From contig JANQQW010000194.1 of assembly GCA_028284885.1 (NCBI GenBank), forward strand, positions 1 through 64,000: 64,000 nt of DNA, in the 5' to 3' direction. Made by a program: the position numbers and the translations under genes. How positions within the stretch are numbered: the stretch's first letter is position 1; each line of letters begins with the position of its first letter. Below the pieces are notes generated by a model, which saw nothing but the letters and a program-made list of their open reading frames with translations, searched no databases and was not told the DNA's origin. The stretch is from Planctomycetaceae bacterium (GTDB lineage Bacteria; Planctomycetota; Planctomycetia; Planctomycetales; Planctomycetaceae). Shown in pieces: positions 26,831 to 35,123 of the stretch.

Positions 26831-27317
26831 CGGCAACGTGGCCCGGCGGTTTCGGCGGGAAACGGAATCGGCACGCGACGTGCAACGGCGCCCCCCGTCG
26901 GGCTCTCCCGTCTCCTCGGCACTCGCCGGTGACTCCTCCCATGCCGCTGCAAACACCGTGGACTCGCGTCGCTCGCACGACGCGTCCCTGCCGGCTTGCG
27001 CACGCGTCCTCCGATGCGAGCGCGGCCCTTTGTACGAACGACCGCGCGACACTGTCGTATGTGCAAACGCGTCCGAATCGGACCCACCGGAGCATCCGGG
27101 AGCCGAACCGACCCGACGACTGACTCCGGGCGACTCCGGTGAAGGCCCCGGCCGGGGCGGGACGATAGTCCTCGCGGAACGTCGGCCGTTCGCGGGTCCT
27201 CCGCCGAGTCGTTCAGCTGAGCCGAGTCCGGCTCGTCCGGTCTCTCAACCTCTCGAACACCTCACTCACCGCGATATCGCTCGGGCCGACGGTATCCCAC
27301 GGAAACCGCCAGAACCC
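26831..27317. other. intergenic region upstream of pgsB
   Basis: About 490 bases between the ACP promoter and pgsB without a gene I can support. The frame of pgsB stays open upstream, but codon content before 27318 lacks family similarity. It should hold the pgs promoter; I saw no clear hexamer pair. Confidence 0.5.
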
Positions 27318-28628
27318 ATGGACGGGATCTCGCTGCTCGCGGCAGCTGTCGGTCTGCTCACTCTGCTCGGTGTCTGGGAGGCGACGGCCCACCGGCGGCG
27401 CCTCGCCCGCATTCCCGTTCGCGTCCACGTGAACGGCACCCGCGGCAAGTCGAGCGTCACCCGGCTCGTCGCCGCCGGCCTCCGCGCCGGCGGGCACCGC
27501 GTCGTCGCCAAGACGACCGGCACGCTCCCCCGCCTGATCCTCCCCGACGGCCGCGAGGAGCCGATCCACCGACGGGGCAGGGCGAACGTCATCGAGCAGG
27601 TCGGGATCGTCCGACGTGCCGTCGCCGAACGGGCCGAAGTCCTCGTGCTCGAGTGCATGGCCCTACAGCCCACGCTGCAGTCGCTGTGCGAACTCGACCT
27701 CGTCCGCTCGACGCACGGCGTCGTCACGAACGCCCGGCCGGACCACCTCGACGTGATGGGCCCCACCCCCCGCGACGTCGCGAAGGCCCTCGCCGGCACC
27801 ACGCCCAGGAACGCCCGACTCTACACGGCCGAGCGGAAGTTGATCGACGTCTTCGTCGACGCGTGCCGCGACCGGAAGTCGATCCTCGCCCCCACGACCG
27901 CCTTCGACGTGGCGTGCGTGACCGACGACGACCTCCGCGGCTTCTCGTACCTGGAACACGCCGACAACGTCGCCCTCGCCCTGCGCGTCTGCGACGACGT
28001 CGGCGTCGACCGCCGGACGGCCCTCGCCGGCATGTGGGCCGCCACGCCCGACCCTGGGGCCCTCACCGTCGATCACCTCGTGCACGGCCTCGGCCGCAGC
28101 GTCTTCGTCAACGGCTTCGCGGCGAACGACCCGGAGTCCACGGCCGGCAACTGGAACGTCGTCCGCGACCGTTTCCCGGAGACGACTCGCGGCGTCGCCG
28201 TCGTCAACTGCCGCGAGGACCGTAGCGACCGCACCGAACAACTCGCCGAGATGTGCGCGACCCTCGAAGGCCTCGACTCGATCGTCCTCGTCGGCACCGG
28301 CACGGCCCTCTTCACGCGGCGCTACGAACAACTGCGCAGCGAGCGGACAAGAAGTCCGCGAGCGGAGCACGTGAGCCGAGCCGAGTTCGGCAGTCAGGAA
28401 GACTGCGGAACACGAGCGCGGGGAACCAAGAACACCGAACACGTCGTGATCCACGACATGAGCAACCGATCCGTCGCCGACGTCGCCGAGGCCGCCGTGC
28501 GGTTCGGCGGGTCGGCCGGCAGGATCGTCGGCATGGGAAACGTCGCGGGCCCTGGTCTGGAGTTGGTGCGCTGGTTCGAGGAGCGAGCCGGGCACCCCGA
28601 AACATCCCCTTGGCAGGAGGCCGCATGA
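27318..28628 (+). CDS. pgsB: poly-gamma-glutamate synthase subunit PgsB/CapB
   Basis: A 436-aa ligase of the Mur-ligase-like PgsB family, which activates glutamate carboxyls with ATP to build the gamma-linked polymer. A short N-terminal hydrophobic helix (about 4-20) precedes the P-loop GTRGKSS at 40-46; TNARPDHLDVMG is the second conserved block. Odd point: residues about 338-371 (RSERTRSPRAEHVSRAEF and on) have no counterpart in the family and are encoded by a two-hairpin dispersed repeat (28331-28430) that has inserted without breaking the frame. The stop overlaps the pgsC start (ATGA). The start at 27318 matches the family N-terminus. Confidence 0.88.
   Translation: MDGISLLAAAVGLLTLLGVWEATAHRRRLARIPVRVHVNGTRGKSSVTRLVAAGLRAGGHRVVAKTTGTLPRLILPDGREEPIHRRGRANVIEQVGIVRRAVAERAEVLVLECMALQPTLQSLCELDLVRSTHGVVTNARPDHLDVMGPTPRDVAKALAGTTPRNARLYTAERKLIDVFVDACRDRKSILAPTTAFDVACVTDDDLRGFSYLEHADNVALALRVCDDVGVDRRTALAGMWAATPDPGALTVDHLVHGLGRSVFVNGFAANDPESTAGNWNVVRDRFPETTRGVAVVNCREDRSDRTEQLAEMCATLEGLDSIVLVGTGTALFTRRYEQLRSERTRSPRAEHVSRAEFGSQEDCGTRARGTKNTEHVVIHDMSNRSVADVAEAAVRFGGSAGRIVGMGNVAGPGLELVRWFEERAGHPETSPWQEAA
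28331..28430 (+). repeat. two-hairpin dispersed repeat, copy A (inside pgsB)
   Basis: A 100-nt element matching the reverse strand of 34881-34980 at 87 of 100 positions with no gap. Hairpin 1 is GCGGAC-AAGAA-GTCCGC (28342-28358). Hairpin 2 is CAGTC-AGGAA-GACTG (28390-28404), extendable to 11 pairs with one mismatch. It is read in frame as part of PgsB. Confidence 0.8.
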
Positions 28629-29095
28629 TGGAGTCGATTCCCCTCGTGATCGGGATCGGGCTGCTCGTCAGCCTGATGGTGACGGAACTGTACGGCCTGT
28701 CGGCCGGCGGCATGGTCGTGCCGGGCTACCTCGCCCTGTACCTGCACCGTCCGGAGTGCATCGTCGCGACGCTCGTCGCGGCCCTCCTCACCTGCGTCGC
28801 CGTCCGCGGCATCTCGTCCGTGGCGATCGTCTACGGCCGCCGGCGGACGGTGATCACGCTCGTCGTCGGCTTCCTGTTCGGGGCGTTGGCGAGATCGGTC
28901 GCCGACTGTGCCGGCTGCAGCACGCTCGCCGTCGTCGGGCTCGAAGGACTCACCGTCATCGGCTTCGTCATCCCCGGGCTGCTCGCCATCTGGATCGAAC
29001 GGCAGGGCCTCGTCGAAACGGTCGGCGTCTCGCTCACCTCGAGTGCCCTCGTCCGGCTCGTCCTGCTCGTCGTCGGAACGGGAGTGCTGGCATGA
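28625..29095 (+). CDS. pgsC: poly-gamma-glutamate biosynthesis protein PgsC
   Basis: A 156-aa integral membrane protein of the PgsC/CapC family with about five hydrophobic helices. The motif ELYGLSAGGMVVPGYLALYL (about 15-34) is the family hallmark. PgsC forms the membrane part of the polymer synthase with PgsB. It overlaps the pgsB stop (ATGA at 28625-28628) and its own stop overlaps the pgsW start in the same way, which indicates coupled translation of a three-subunit complex. Confidence 0.9.
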   Translation: MMESIPLVIGIGLLVSLMVTELYGLSAGGMVVPGYLALYLHRPECIVATLVAALLTCVAVRGISSVAIVYGRRRTVITLVVGFLFGALARSVADCAGCSTLAVVGLEGLTVIGFVIPGLLAIWIERQGLVETVGVSLTSSALVRLVLLVVGTGVLA

Positions 29096-30246
29096 AACGC
29101 GTCTACTGGTCGGCCCGCAAGGTCTCGCGGCCGCTGATCCTGCTGCTCACGGTCGTCGCCCTCGGGGCGGTCGCCGTCGTCGAGACGTGGCCTCGCCGCG
29201 AGACGGGCGACCTCGCCGAGACGAAGCTCGCCGCCGCCCAGCTCGCCGAGCGGGCGATGGACGAACTCAAGGCGGAACGCCTCCGCCGCGGCATCCCCAT
29301 CGACCCCGAACTCGACCCGGCCGAGACCGGCATGATCGGGGCCGTCGAAACACCGACGACGAGCGTCATGGGACATCTTGGGGCGAAGCAGTCGACCGTG
29401 AACCCGAACTGGGCGGCCGTCCTCGTCGAGATGTTCCACGAGGCCGGCGTTCAGCCGGGCGACCGGATCGCCATCGGCTGGTCCGGCTCGTTCCCGGCCC
29501 TCAACCTCTGCACGCTGGCCGCCGTCGAGGCGATCGGGGCGGAGCCGGTCGCCATCGCGAGCGTCGGCTCGTCGCAGTACGGGGCGAACTACCCGGAGTG
29601 GCCGTGGATCGAGATGGAACGGCACCTGTTCGAGCAGGGCGTCACTCAGCACCGCTCCGTCGCCGTCTCCCGCGGCGGGTTCGAGGACCGGGCCCTCCAC
29701 ATGAGCGACGAGGGCCGTGCACTCATCGACGAGGCGATCGCCCGCAGCGGCCTGCCGAAGGTCGAGTCGACGAACTTCGACGACTCGCTCGGCGAGCGGA
29801 TGGCGATCTACGACCAGCACTCCGAAGGCGAGCCGTTCGCGGCCTACGTGAACGTCGGCGGTGGAACGGTCTCGGTCGGCCACGGCGTCGGCAAACGCCT
29901 CTACGCCCCCGGCCTCAACCTCCAGCCCCCGCCCGCCGCCACCAACATTGACTCCATCCTTACGCGCTTCGCCACCCGCGGCGTTCCGCTCGTCCACCTC
30001 AGCAGCGTCCGCGACCTCGCCATCTCCTACGGCCTCCCCACGGAACCGAACCCCCGCCCGATCGCCGGCACCGGCTCGGCCTTCGAAGCGGCCCCCAACC
30101 GAGCCGTCTCCATCGTCGCCCTGGCGATCGTCGTCGGCCTGATGCTGCTGATCACCCTGCGACGCAATCGACAGGAACCCCCCCAGGAATCGGAACCCCC
30201 GAAGACCTTCCCGGTCCACCCGGAGCCGACCTCACGAGCGGCGTGA
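29092..30246 (+). CDS. pgsW: poly-gamma-glutamate system protein PgsW
   Basis: A 384-aa membrane-anchored protein of the poly-gamma-glutamate system family, found beside pgsB-pgsC mainly in non-Firmicutes. An N-terminal membrane helix (about 13-31) is followed by a large extracytoplasmic part containing MGHLGAKQSTVNPNWAAV and IGWSGSFPALNLCTLAAVE, and a C-terminal helix (about 342-362). Function is unknown; it may replace PgsA in export or chain release. No pgsA/capA-type gene is present in the window. The gene overlaps pgsC by four bases. Confidence 0.82.
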   Translation: MKRVYWSARKVSRPLILLLTVVALGAVAVVETWPRRETGDLAETKLAAAQLAERAMDELKAERLRRGIPIDPELDPAETGMIGAVETPTTSVMGHLGAKQSTVNPNWAAVLVEMFHEAGVQPGDRIAIGWSGSFPALNLCTLAAVEAIGAEPVAIASVGSSQYGANYPEWPWIEMERHLFEQGVTQHRSVAVSRGGFEDRALHMSDEGRALIDEAIARSGLPKVESTNFDDSLGERMAIYDQHSEGEPFAAYVNVGGGTVSVGHGVGKRLYAPGLNLQPPPAATNIDSILTRFATRGVPLVHLSSVRDLAISYGLPTEPNPRPIAGTGSAFEAAPNRAVSIVALAIVVGLMLLITLRRNRQEPPQESEPPKTFPVHPEPTSRAA

Positions 30247-30277
30247 CGGCACAGGTAGGTTAGGCTACGCAACGTGT

Positions 30278-30364
30278 GCCATGCCTTGACGCCGAAGGCG
30301 GACAGGCATGCCTGGGGCGACGTCCACCCTCCATGCTTGTCCCGCTACGCGGTCAAAGCATGCC
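30278..30364. repeat. pair of opposed palindromic repeats
   Basis: Two related hairpins face each other. 30278-30312 folds as CATGCC...GGCATG around GCC-GAA-GGC. 30331-30364 folds as CATGCTT...AAGCATG. Each contains TTGAC or its complement and GGACA/TGTCC, and the second reads like the first when reverse-complemented. They lie just after the pgs operon and may also act as a bidirectional transcription stop. Confidence 0.65.
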
Positions 30365-30658
30365 ACCCAGCCGATCACGAACTGGGGGCGTCCTTCGTCG
30401 GACCCCAGCCACCCGCCCGAGTCGTACGTCGCGAGTCCACCACGCGTACCAACGCAGACGTCTCGCGGCATCTGGGTTGGGGACTGACTTCGTACCCATG
30501 CAATCGTCGCAACCCGACGTGTCGCAATGTGGGGATGTGCACTTCACCAGTGCCTTCGTCGTGTCGAGCAACTGTCGTAGTGCGGTCTCCTGGGAGACTT
30601 GCCCAGTTCCGTTGCAGTAGATGCAGAAGACGCAATCGTGTTCGCACCCGCTATCCAT
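30353..30658 (-). CDS. possible small Cys-rich protein
   Basis: A 101-aa open frame whose ATG lies inside the last codons of the upstream gene (eight-base overlap), which suggests coupling. The first half has many cysteines: CEHDCVFCIYCNGTGQV near residues 5-21 and CTSPHCDTSGCDDC near 40-53, a spacing reminiscent of zinc-binding DnaJ-like or zinc-ribbon modules. The second half is Arg-rich and runs into the palindromic repeat, so the true C-terminus may be shorter or ancestral sequence may be lost. No family was recognised. Confidence 0.4.
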   Translation of the reverse strand: MDSGCEHDCVFCIYCNGTGQVSQETALRQLLDTTKALVKCTSPHCDTSGCDDCMGTKSVPNPDAARRLRWYAWWTRDVRLGRVAGVRRRTPPVRDRLGGML

Positions 30659-31544
30659 TCAGCCTTGGCTCCTCGGATCGCGTGTCGCCGTCAGGAGTGT
30701 CGTCGTCGGGACGAGTGACGAGTCTCTCCAGCTCAGAGAGCACTGTTTGTGGAGAATTCAGCAGATTTGGACTCTTCTCAAGCTGGATCATCTCCTGCAC
30801 GGATAGGCGGCGTACTGCGACTAGCTGGTCGCCAGCGCGGTCGAGCGTCTTCACGAGCAAGATTGATCCGCACTGCATCGCTGCGTGTGCGACGTCCGAA
30901 AGTGCATTGAGCAGCGTTGCTATGCCATCTGCGGCTACCCTGTCCACCTCGGCCTGTGGCTTCTGTAGGGCGTGCAACTCCGCACCGTGTTGCAACTTGT
31001 CAAAGCACTCTTGCACCTGCGGTCGGCTCAACGCTTGCTTGCTTCTCCAGGTCCAGCGCTTCCACCACGAACCTCGTTCGGCAGGGAATTCGTCCGCAGG
31101 TGTGTAGCCGATCGCGTCCGCGACCTTCCCCAGTGCGTCATTGACTGACGCGAGCACAGTCTCGCTCCCACTCGACAGATAGAAGCGTACCGGCGCCAGT
31201 CTCGGCAGCGGAACAGCATCGCTATCGATGCCGAAACTTGTAGAAACCGCGTACGCGTAGAAGTCGCGTTGGATCGAGCGCAGCTGCGAGTAGAGCATGC
31301 CAGTCCATCTCGACAGCGCCGCCTCCGATGGCATTCGATTCTCTGGCTTTAGCATCTCCGTGAGAAAGCCTGCGAAATAGTCGGGGCTATTCGTGCCATA
31401 CATCAGCCGGAGGTAGTTTGCCGACTCGTCAGTCAGTACGCCTCCAGTAGCAATTAGCGTCGCGACCATCGCTTCACAGCGCGACATCCTCCGACTGAGT
31501 TCGTCGATCTGCCCAACGACGGCACCAAACTCCTCATCGGTCAT
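30651..31544 (-). CDS. hypothetical protein in AT-richer insert
   Basis: A 297-aa soluble protein that I do not recognise. The ATG at 31544 (MTDEEFGAVVGQIDELSRR) follows GGGGATG and a good promoter at 31579-31607; the frame stays open upstream only by chance. It begins with a coiled-coil-like helix (about 5-30) and is mostly helical, with a basic WWKRWTWRSKQ segment in the middle. Base composition is lower in GC than the flanks, with mixed third positions, so it was probably acquired. It is followed by the small Cys-rich open frame with overlap. Confidence 0.68.
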   Translation of the reverse strand: MTDEEFGAVVGQIDELSRRMSRCEAMVATLIATGGVLTDESANYLRLMYGTNSPDYFAGFLTEMLKPENRMPSEAALSRWTGMLYSQLRSIQRDFYAYAVSTSFGIDSDAVPLPRLAPVRFYLSSGSETVLASVNDALGKVADAIGYTPADEFPAERGSWWKRWTWRSKQALSRPQVQECFDKLQHGAELHALQKPQAEVDRVAADGIATLLNALSDVAHAAMQCGSILLVKTLDRAGDQLVAVRRLSVQEMIQLEKSPNLLNSPQTVLSELERLVTRPDDDTPDGDTRSEEPRLNG

Positions 31545-31578
31545 CACACATCCCCATGAGATTGCACATGCTGAGTGC

Positions 31579-31607
31579 TGTGTATGAATGTGTAGGGATG
31601 ATTGCAA
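31579..31607 (-). promoter_or_regulatory. promoter of the hypothetical gene at 30651-31544
   Basis: On the minus strand TTGCAA (31607-31602) and TACACA (31584-31579) are separated by 17 bases and end about 35 bases before the start codon. Confidence 0.5.
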
Positions 31608-31686
31608 GAGTGGCAGCGGCGTGGCCGGGGCGGGTTCGTTTCGGTGGCCTCCCGCTTGGCGTCCTCCTGTTCTCTCGACGTCGGCC

Positions 31687-34600
31687 TTACTTCTCTTCAT
31701 CCGGTGGCGGAGCAAACCCCCTCCTCAGCGTGTTCTCTGTCACGTTCACCGGCACGAGGAACTCGTGGAGGTAGTCGGGGCCGCCGGCTTTGGTGCCGAT
31801 GCCGGACATCTTGAAGCCGCCGAACGGGTGGCGGTTGACGAGGGCGCCGGTGCAGCCGCGGTTGAGGTACAGGTTCCCGACCTGGAACTCGCGGCGGGCG
31901 CGGTCGAGGTTCTTCGGGCTGCGGCTGAATATCCCGCCGGTGAGGGCGTAGTCGGTGCCGTTCGCCACCTCGAACGCTTCGTCGAGGTCCTTCACCTTGA
32001 TGACGGCGAGGACCGGGCCGAAGAGTTCGTTCTGGGCGAGCGGGTGGTCGGGGCGGACGTTGGCGAAGACGTGCGGGCCGACGTAGGTGCCGTCGTCGTC
32101 GACCTCGGTCGCGTGCACGAGTTCCGGGGCGTCCTCGTCCTCCGGGTCGGCGGACTTCACGGCCTCGATGGCGGCAAGGATGCGGTCGCGGGCCTCCTCG
32201 TCGATGACCGGGCCGACCTGCGTGGCCGGGTCCTCGGCCGCGCCGACCTTGAGTGAGGCGACGGCCGGGACGAGGCGTTCGAGGAAGGCGTCGTAGGCGT
32301 CGGCGAGGACGACGGCCCGGCTGCAGGCGGAACACTTCTGGCCGGCGTAGCCGAAGGCGGCGTGGACGACGCCGGCGACCGCCTCGTCCAGGTCGGCGTC
32401 CTCGTCGACGATGATGGCGTTCTTGCCCCCCATCTCGGCGAGCACCTTCTTGACGTTCGTCTGCCGCGGGTCGGTGTTGGCGGCCGCCTCGTAGATGGCG
32501 AGGCCGACCTGCCGGCTGCCGGTGAAGGCGATCAGGTCGACGTCGGGCGAGTTGACGAGTTCGGGGCCGATCTCCTCGCCGACGCCGGGCAGATAGTTGA
32601 CGACGCCGGCCGGGAGGTGGACGTCCTGGAAGATCTCCATCAGCTTGGCGGCGACGACGGAGGACTGCTCGGCCGGCTTCATGACGACGGTGTTGCCGGC
32701 GACGACGGCGGCGGCCGTCATTCCGGTGAGGATGGCGAGCGGGAAGTTCCACGGGGCGATGACGACCGCCACGCCGCGGGGCCGGTACCAGTAGGCGTTC
32801 TCCTCGCCCGGCACGTCGCACTGCCGAGGCTCGGCGAGACGTCTCATCTCGCGGGCGTAGTAGACGCAGAAGTCGATCGCCTCGGCGACGTCGGCGTCCG
32901 CCTCGTCCCACGGCTTGCCGCACTCGAAGACCTGCCACGCCGCCAACTCGAAGCGACGTTCCCGCATCTCGCCGGCGACGAGTTCCAGGTACTCGGCCCG
33001 GTGGTCGGCGGAGACGGCGCCCCACTCGGGCTGGGCGCGGCGGGCCGTGTCGATCGCCTCGACGACGTCGTCCGGCCCCGCGGCGGCGATGCGGCCGACG
33101 ATGCGGCCCGCGACCGACGGGTCGTACGAGGCGATCTCCGACTTGGTCTCGATCGGCCGTCCGCCGATCACCAGCTGGTACTCGCGGCCGAGCAGCTGGG
33201 AGACCTCCGAGAGCGCCTCCTGCATCGCGTTCCGGGCGTCCGACTCCGCGAAGTCGCTGTGGGGTTCGTTGGCGAAGTCGGGCATGGCGAGTTGCGGATG
33301 GAGCGTGGTGATCTGGGCGTCGGAGAGGGTGCGCGGATCGAGGACGTGGGGCACACCTCCGGTGTGCCGTGACGCGTTGGAATCGGGAGCATCCTGCACA
33401 CCGGAGGTGTGCTCCACGTCGAAGAAGCCGGCGGCTTCGAGCTCGGCGACGTGGGCGGAGCCGGTCTCGATCGGCGATTCGAGGAGCTTGTCGATCGGCG
33501 TGTCGGTCGAGACGCTCTGCTGCAGGAAGGAGTCGTTCGACGTGTTCTCGAGCAGTCGGCGGACGAGGTAGGCCATGCCGGGGATGAGCTCGCCGAACGG
33601 CGTGTAGACGCGGACGCGGTGGCCCATCTCCGTGAAGAGCTGGGCGAACTCCTCGCCCATGCCGTAGAGGAGCTGGATCTCCCACGCGGCGGGATCGACG
33701 TCGAGCGACTCGGCCCGGGCACACGCGTGGGCCAGGCTGCGAAGGTTGTGGCTGGCGATCGCCGGCCGCAGCCACGCGTGGTTCTGGAAGAGATAGTCGG
33801 TGCAGCGTTCGAAGCAGGCGTCCGACTGCCACTTGGCGAGGTAGACGGGAATGGGCCAGCCGTACGCGCGGGCGTGGACGGTCTCGAAGTCCCAGTACGC
33901 GCCTTTCACGAGGCGAATCCAGACCGGTGTGCCGCGCTCCTCGACCCACTCGCGGAGCATGCGTAGGTCTTCCTCGGCGTCGGCGAGGTAGGCCTGCACG
34001 ACGATGCCGGCGTCCGGGAAGTCGCGGAACTCGTCCTCCATCAACACCTGCTTGAAGATCTCGAAGGTGAGGTCCTTGTAGGCGTAGTGCTCCATGTCGA
34101 CGTGGACGTAGGCGTCGTGCTCGCGGGCGGCCCGGAGGATGGGCCGCAGACGCTGCTTCACTCCCTCGGCCGTGCCGACGGGATCGACCGGGCGGAAACG
34201 GCTGAAGAGGGCCGAGAGCTTGACCGAGACGTTGACGCGGGGAATCGGCCCCTGCTCGTCGCGGTCGAGCTGCACGTTCTCCGGCCACTGGGCGACGGAC
34301 GGGGCGAGCCCGTTGACCAGGTCGAGGTACTGCTGCTGGTAGCGTTCGGCCTCAGGCTCGCTGACGACGGCCTCGCCGAGGAGGTCCAGCGTGAAGGCGT
34401 AGCCCGACTTGCGGAGCTTGGCGACCGACTGCAGCACTTCTTCGACGTTGCTGCCGGCGATGAACCGTTGGGCCATGCGGCGGGCGTTGGAGCGGGCGTT
34501 GACGGCGAGAGCCTTGCCGAGGATGGCGTTGTCCGTGACGTCGAGTCCCAGCCGGGCGGCCCAAGGGAGGTGGCTGCGGACCTCCTCGAAGTACTCGTGC

Positions 34601-34941
34601 AGGTGCCGGTTGACCGACTCGTGCGTGCGGAGCGTGGGGAGCACGTCCACGAAGCGGAACATCTGCACCTTGACCGACTCGTCCTGCATCGCCCAGTCGA
34701 GCAGTTGGTCGTCCCACCAGCGTCGTTCGAAGATCGACGGGCTGCGGCGGCCGATGCGGCGGAACAGCTCCCGGCCGAGCGACTGCGTGGCGAGTTCGAC
34801 CGGATCGTCGGCGGGGCTGAGCGTGTCCGCCGACTTCTTCTGGGGCTTCTTCCTTGCCAACGTCGTCGTCCGTGTCCGGTTCTTGGTTCGCCTCGCTCGT
34901 GTTTCGCCGTCTTCCTGACGGCCGAACACGGCTTGGCTCAC
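31687..34941 (-). CDS. putA: bifunctional proline dehydrogenase / P5C dehydrogenase
   Basis: A 1084-aa PutA-type enzyme oxidising proline to glutamate in two steps. The proline dehydrogenase barrel occupies about 60-480 (VKLSALFSRF, HVDMEHYAYKD, VRLVKGAYWDFE) and the aldehyde dehydrogenase about 590-1060, with the catalytic C870 in GQKCSACSR and the general base in AEMGGKNAI. No N-terminal DNA-binding domain is present, so it is not a trifunctional regulator. Odd points: the first 25 residues (GTG start) are encoded by copy B of the two-hairpin repeat, and residues about 508-533 in the domain linker come from a 23-nt inverted repeat pair. An internal start nearer residue 30 is possible. Confidence 0.93.
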   Translation of the reverse strand: MSQAVFGRQEDGETRARRTKNRTRTTTLARKKPQKKSADTLSPADDPVELATQSLGRELFRRIGRRSPSIFERRWWDDQLLDWAMQDESVKVQMFRFVDVLPTLRTHESVNRHLHEYFEEVRSHLPWAARLGLDVTDNAILGKALAVNARSNARRMAQRFIAGSNVEEVLQSVAKLRKSGYAFTLDLLGEAVVSEPEAERYQQQYLDLVNGLAPSVAQWPENVQLDRDEQGPIPRVNVSVKLSALFSRFRPVDPVGTAEGVKQRLRPILRAAREHDAYVHVDMEHYAYKDLTFEIFKQVLMEDEFRDFPDAGIVVQAYLADAEEDLRMLREWVEERGTPVWIRLVKGAYWDFETVHARAYGWPIPVYLAKWQSDACFERCTDYLFQNHAWLRPAIASHNLRSLAHACARAESLDVDPAAWEIQLLYGMGEEFAQLFTEMGHRVRVYTPFGELIPGMAYLVRRLLENTSNDSFLQQSVSTDTPIDKLLESPIETGSAHVAELEAAGFFDVEHTSGVQDAPDSNASRHTGGVPHVLDPRTLSDAQITTLHPQLAMPDFANEPHSDFAESDARNAMQEALSEVSQLLGREYQLVIGGRPIETKSEIASYDPSVAGRIVGRIAAAGPDDVVEAIDTARRAQPEWGAVSADHRAEYLELVAGEMRERRFELAAWQVFECGKPWDEADADVAEAIDFCVYYAREMRRLAEPRQCDVPGEENAYWYRPRGVAVVIAPWNFPLAILTGMTAAAVVAGNTVVMKPAEQSSVVAAKLMEIFQDVHLPAGVVNYLPGVGEEIGPELVNSPDVDLIAFTGSRQVGLAIYEAAANTDPRQTNVKKVLAEMGGKNAIIVDEDADLDEAVAGVVHAAFGYAGQKCSACSRAVVLADAYDAFLERLVPAVASLKVGAAEDPATQVGPVIDEEARDRILAAIEAVKSADPEDEDAPELVHATEVDDDGTYVGPHVFANVRPDHPLAQNELFGPVLAVIKVKDLDEAFEVANGTDYALTGGIFSRSPKNLDRARREFQVGNLYLNRGCTGALVNRHPFGGFKMSGIGTKAGGPDYLHEFLVPVNVTENTLRRGFAPPPDEEK
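33345..33418. repeat. inverted repeat pair inside putA linker
   Basis: 33345-33367 and 33396-33418 are reverse complements with one mismatch in 23, separated by 28 bases. Each arm is itself near-palindromic around GCACACC...GGTGTGC. The insert is read in frame between the two catalytic domains of PutA (encoding HTSGV and TGGVPH). Confidence 0.75.
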
Positions 34942-34980
34942 GTGCTCCGCTGGCGGACGTGCGGTCCGCTCACTGCGCAG
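34881..34980 (-). repeat. two-hairpin dispersed repeat, copy B (5' end of putA)
   Basis: Second copy of the 100-nt element. Hairpin 1 keeps the GCGGAC/GTCCGC stem but has loop CGCAC instead of AAGAA. Hairpin 2 is CCGTC-AGGAA-GACGG, so the A:T pair of copy A has become C:G on both sides. It supplies the first codons of putA and the DNA just upstream. Confidence 0.8.
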
Positions 34981-35058
34981 GGATTCTTTCGGACGGCAGG
35001 CGGGGCATCAAGCGGCGGCGGTGCGATCGGCGCGGATTCTCGCAGAACGGACGCTGGC

Positions 35059-35072
35059 TTGCTCCCCTTGGG
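35059..35072. terminator. short palindromic hairpin between putA and next gene
   Basis: The run CTCCCC-TT-GGGGAG lies in the roughly 180-base gap between the putA start and the stop of the upstream minus-strand gene. It may end the 35124-35840 transcript. No uridine run follows. Confidence 0.3.
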
Positions 35073-35123
35073 GAGAGAGTCTCCCGGTTTGGTTGGCTCC
35101 GAACGGACCAGCGGGCTTCGATG

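Noticed and set aside
34281-34941. N-terminal DNA-binding domain in PutA
   Set aside because: The first 60 residues hold repeat-derived and Lys-rich sequence, with no ribbon-helix-helix pattern.
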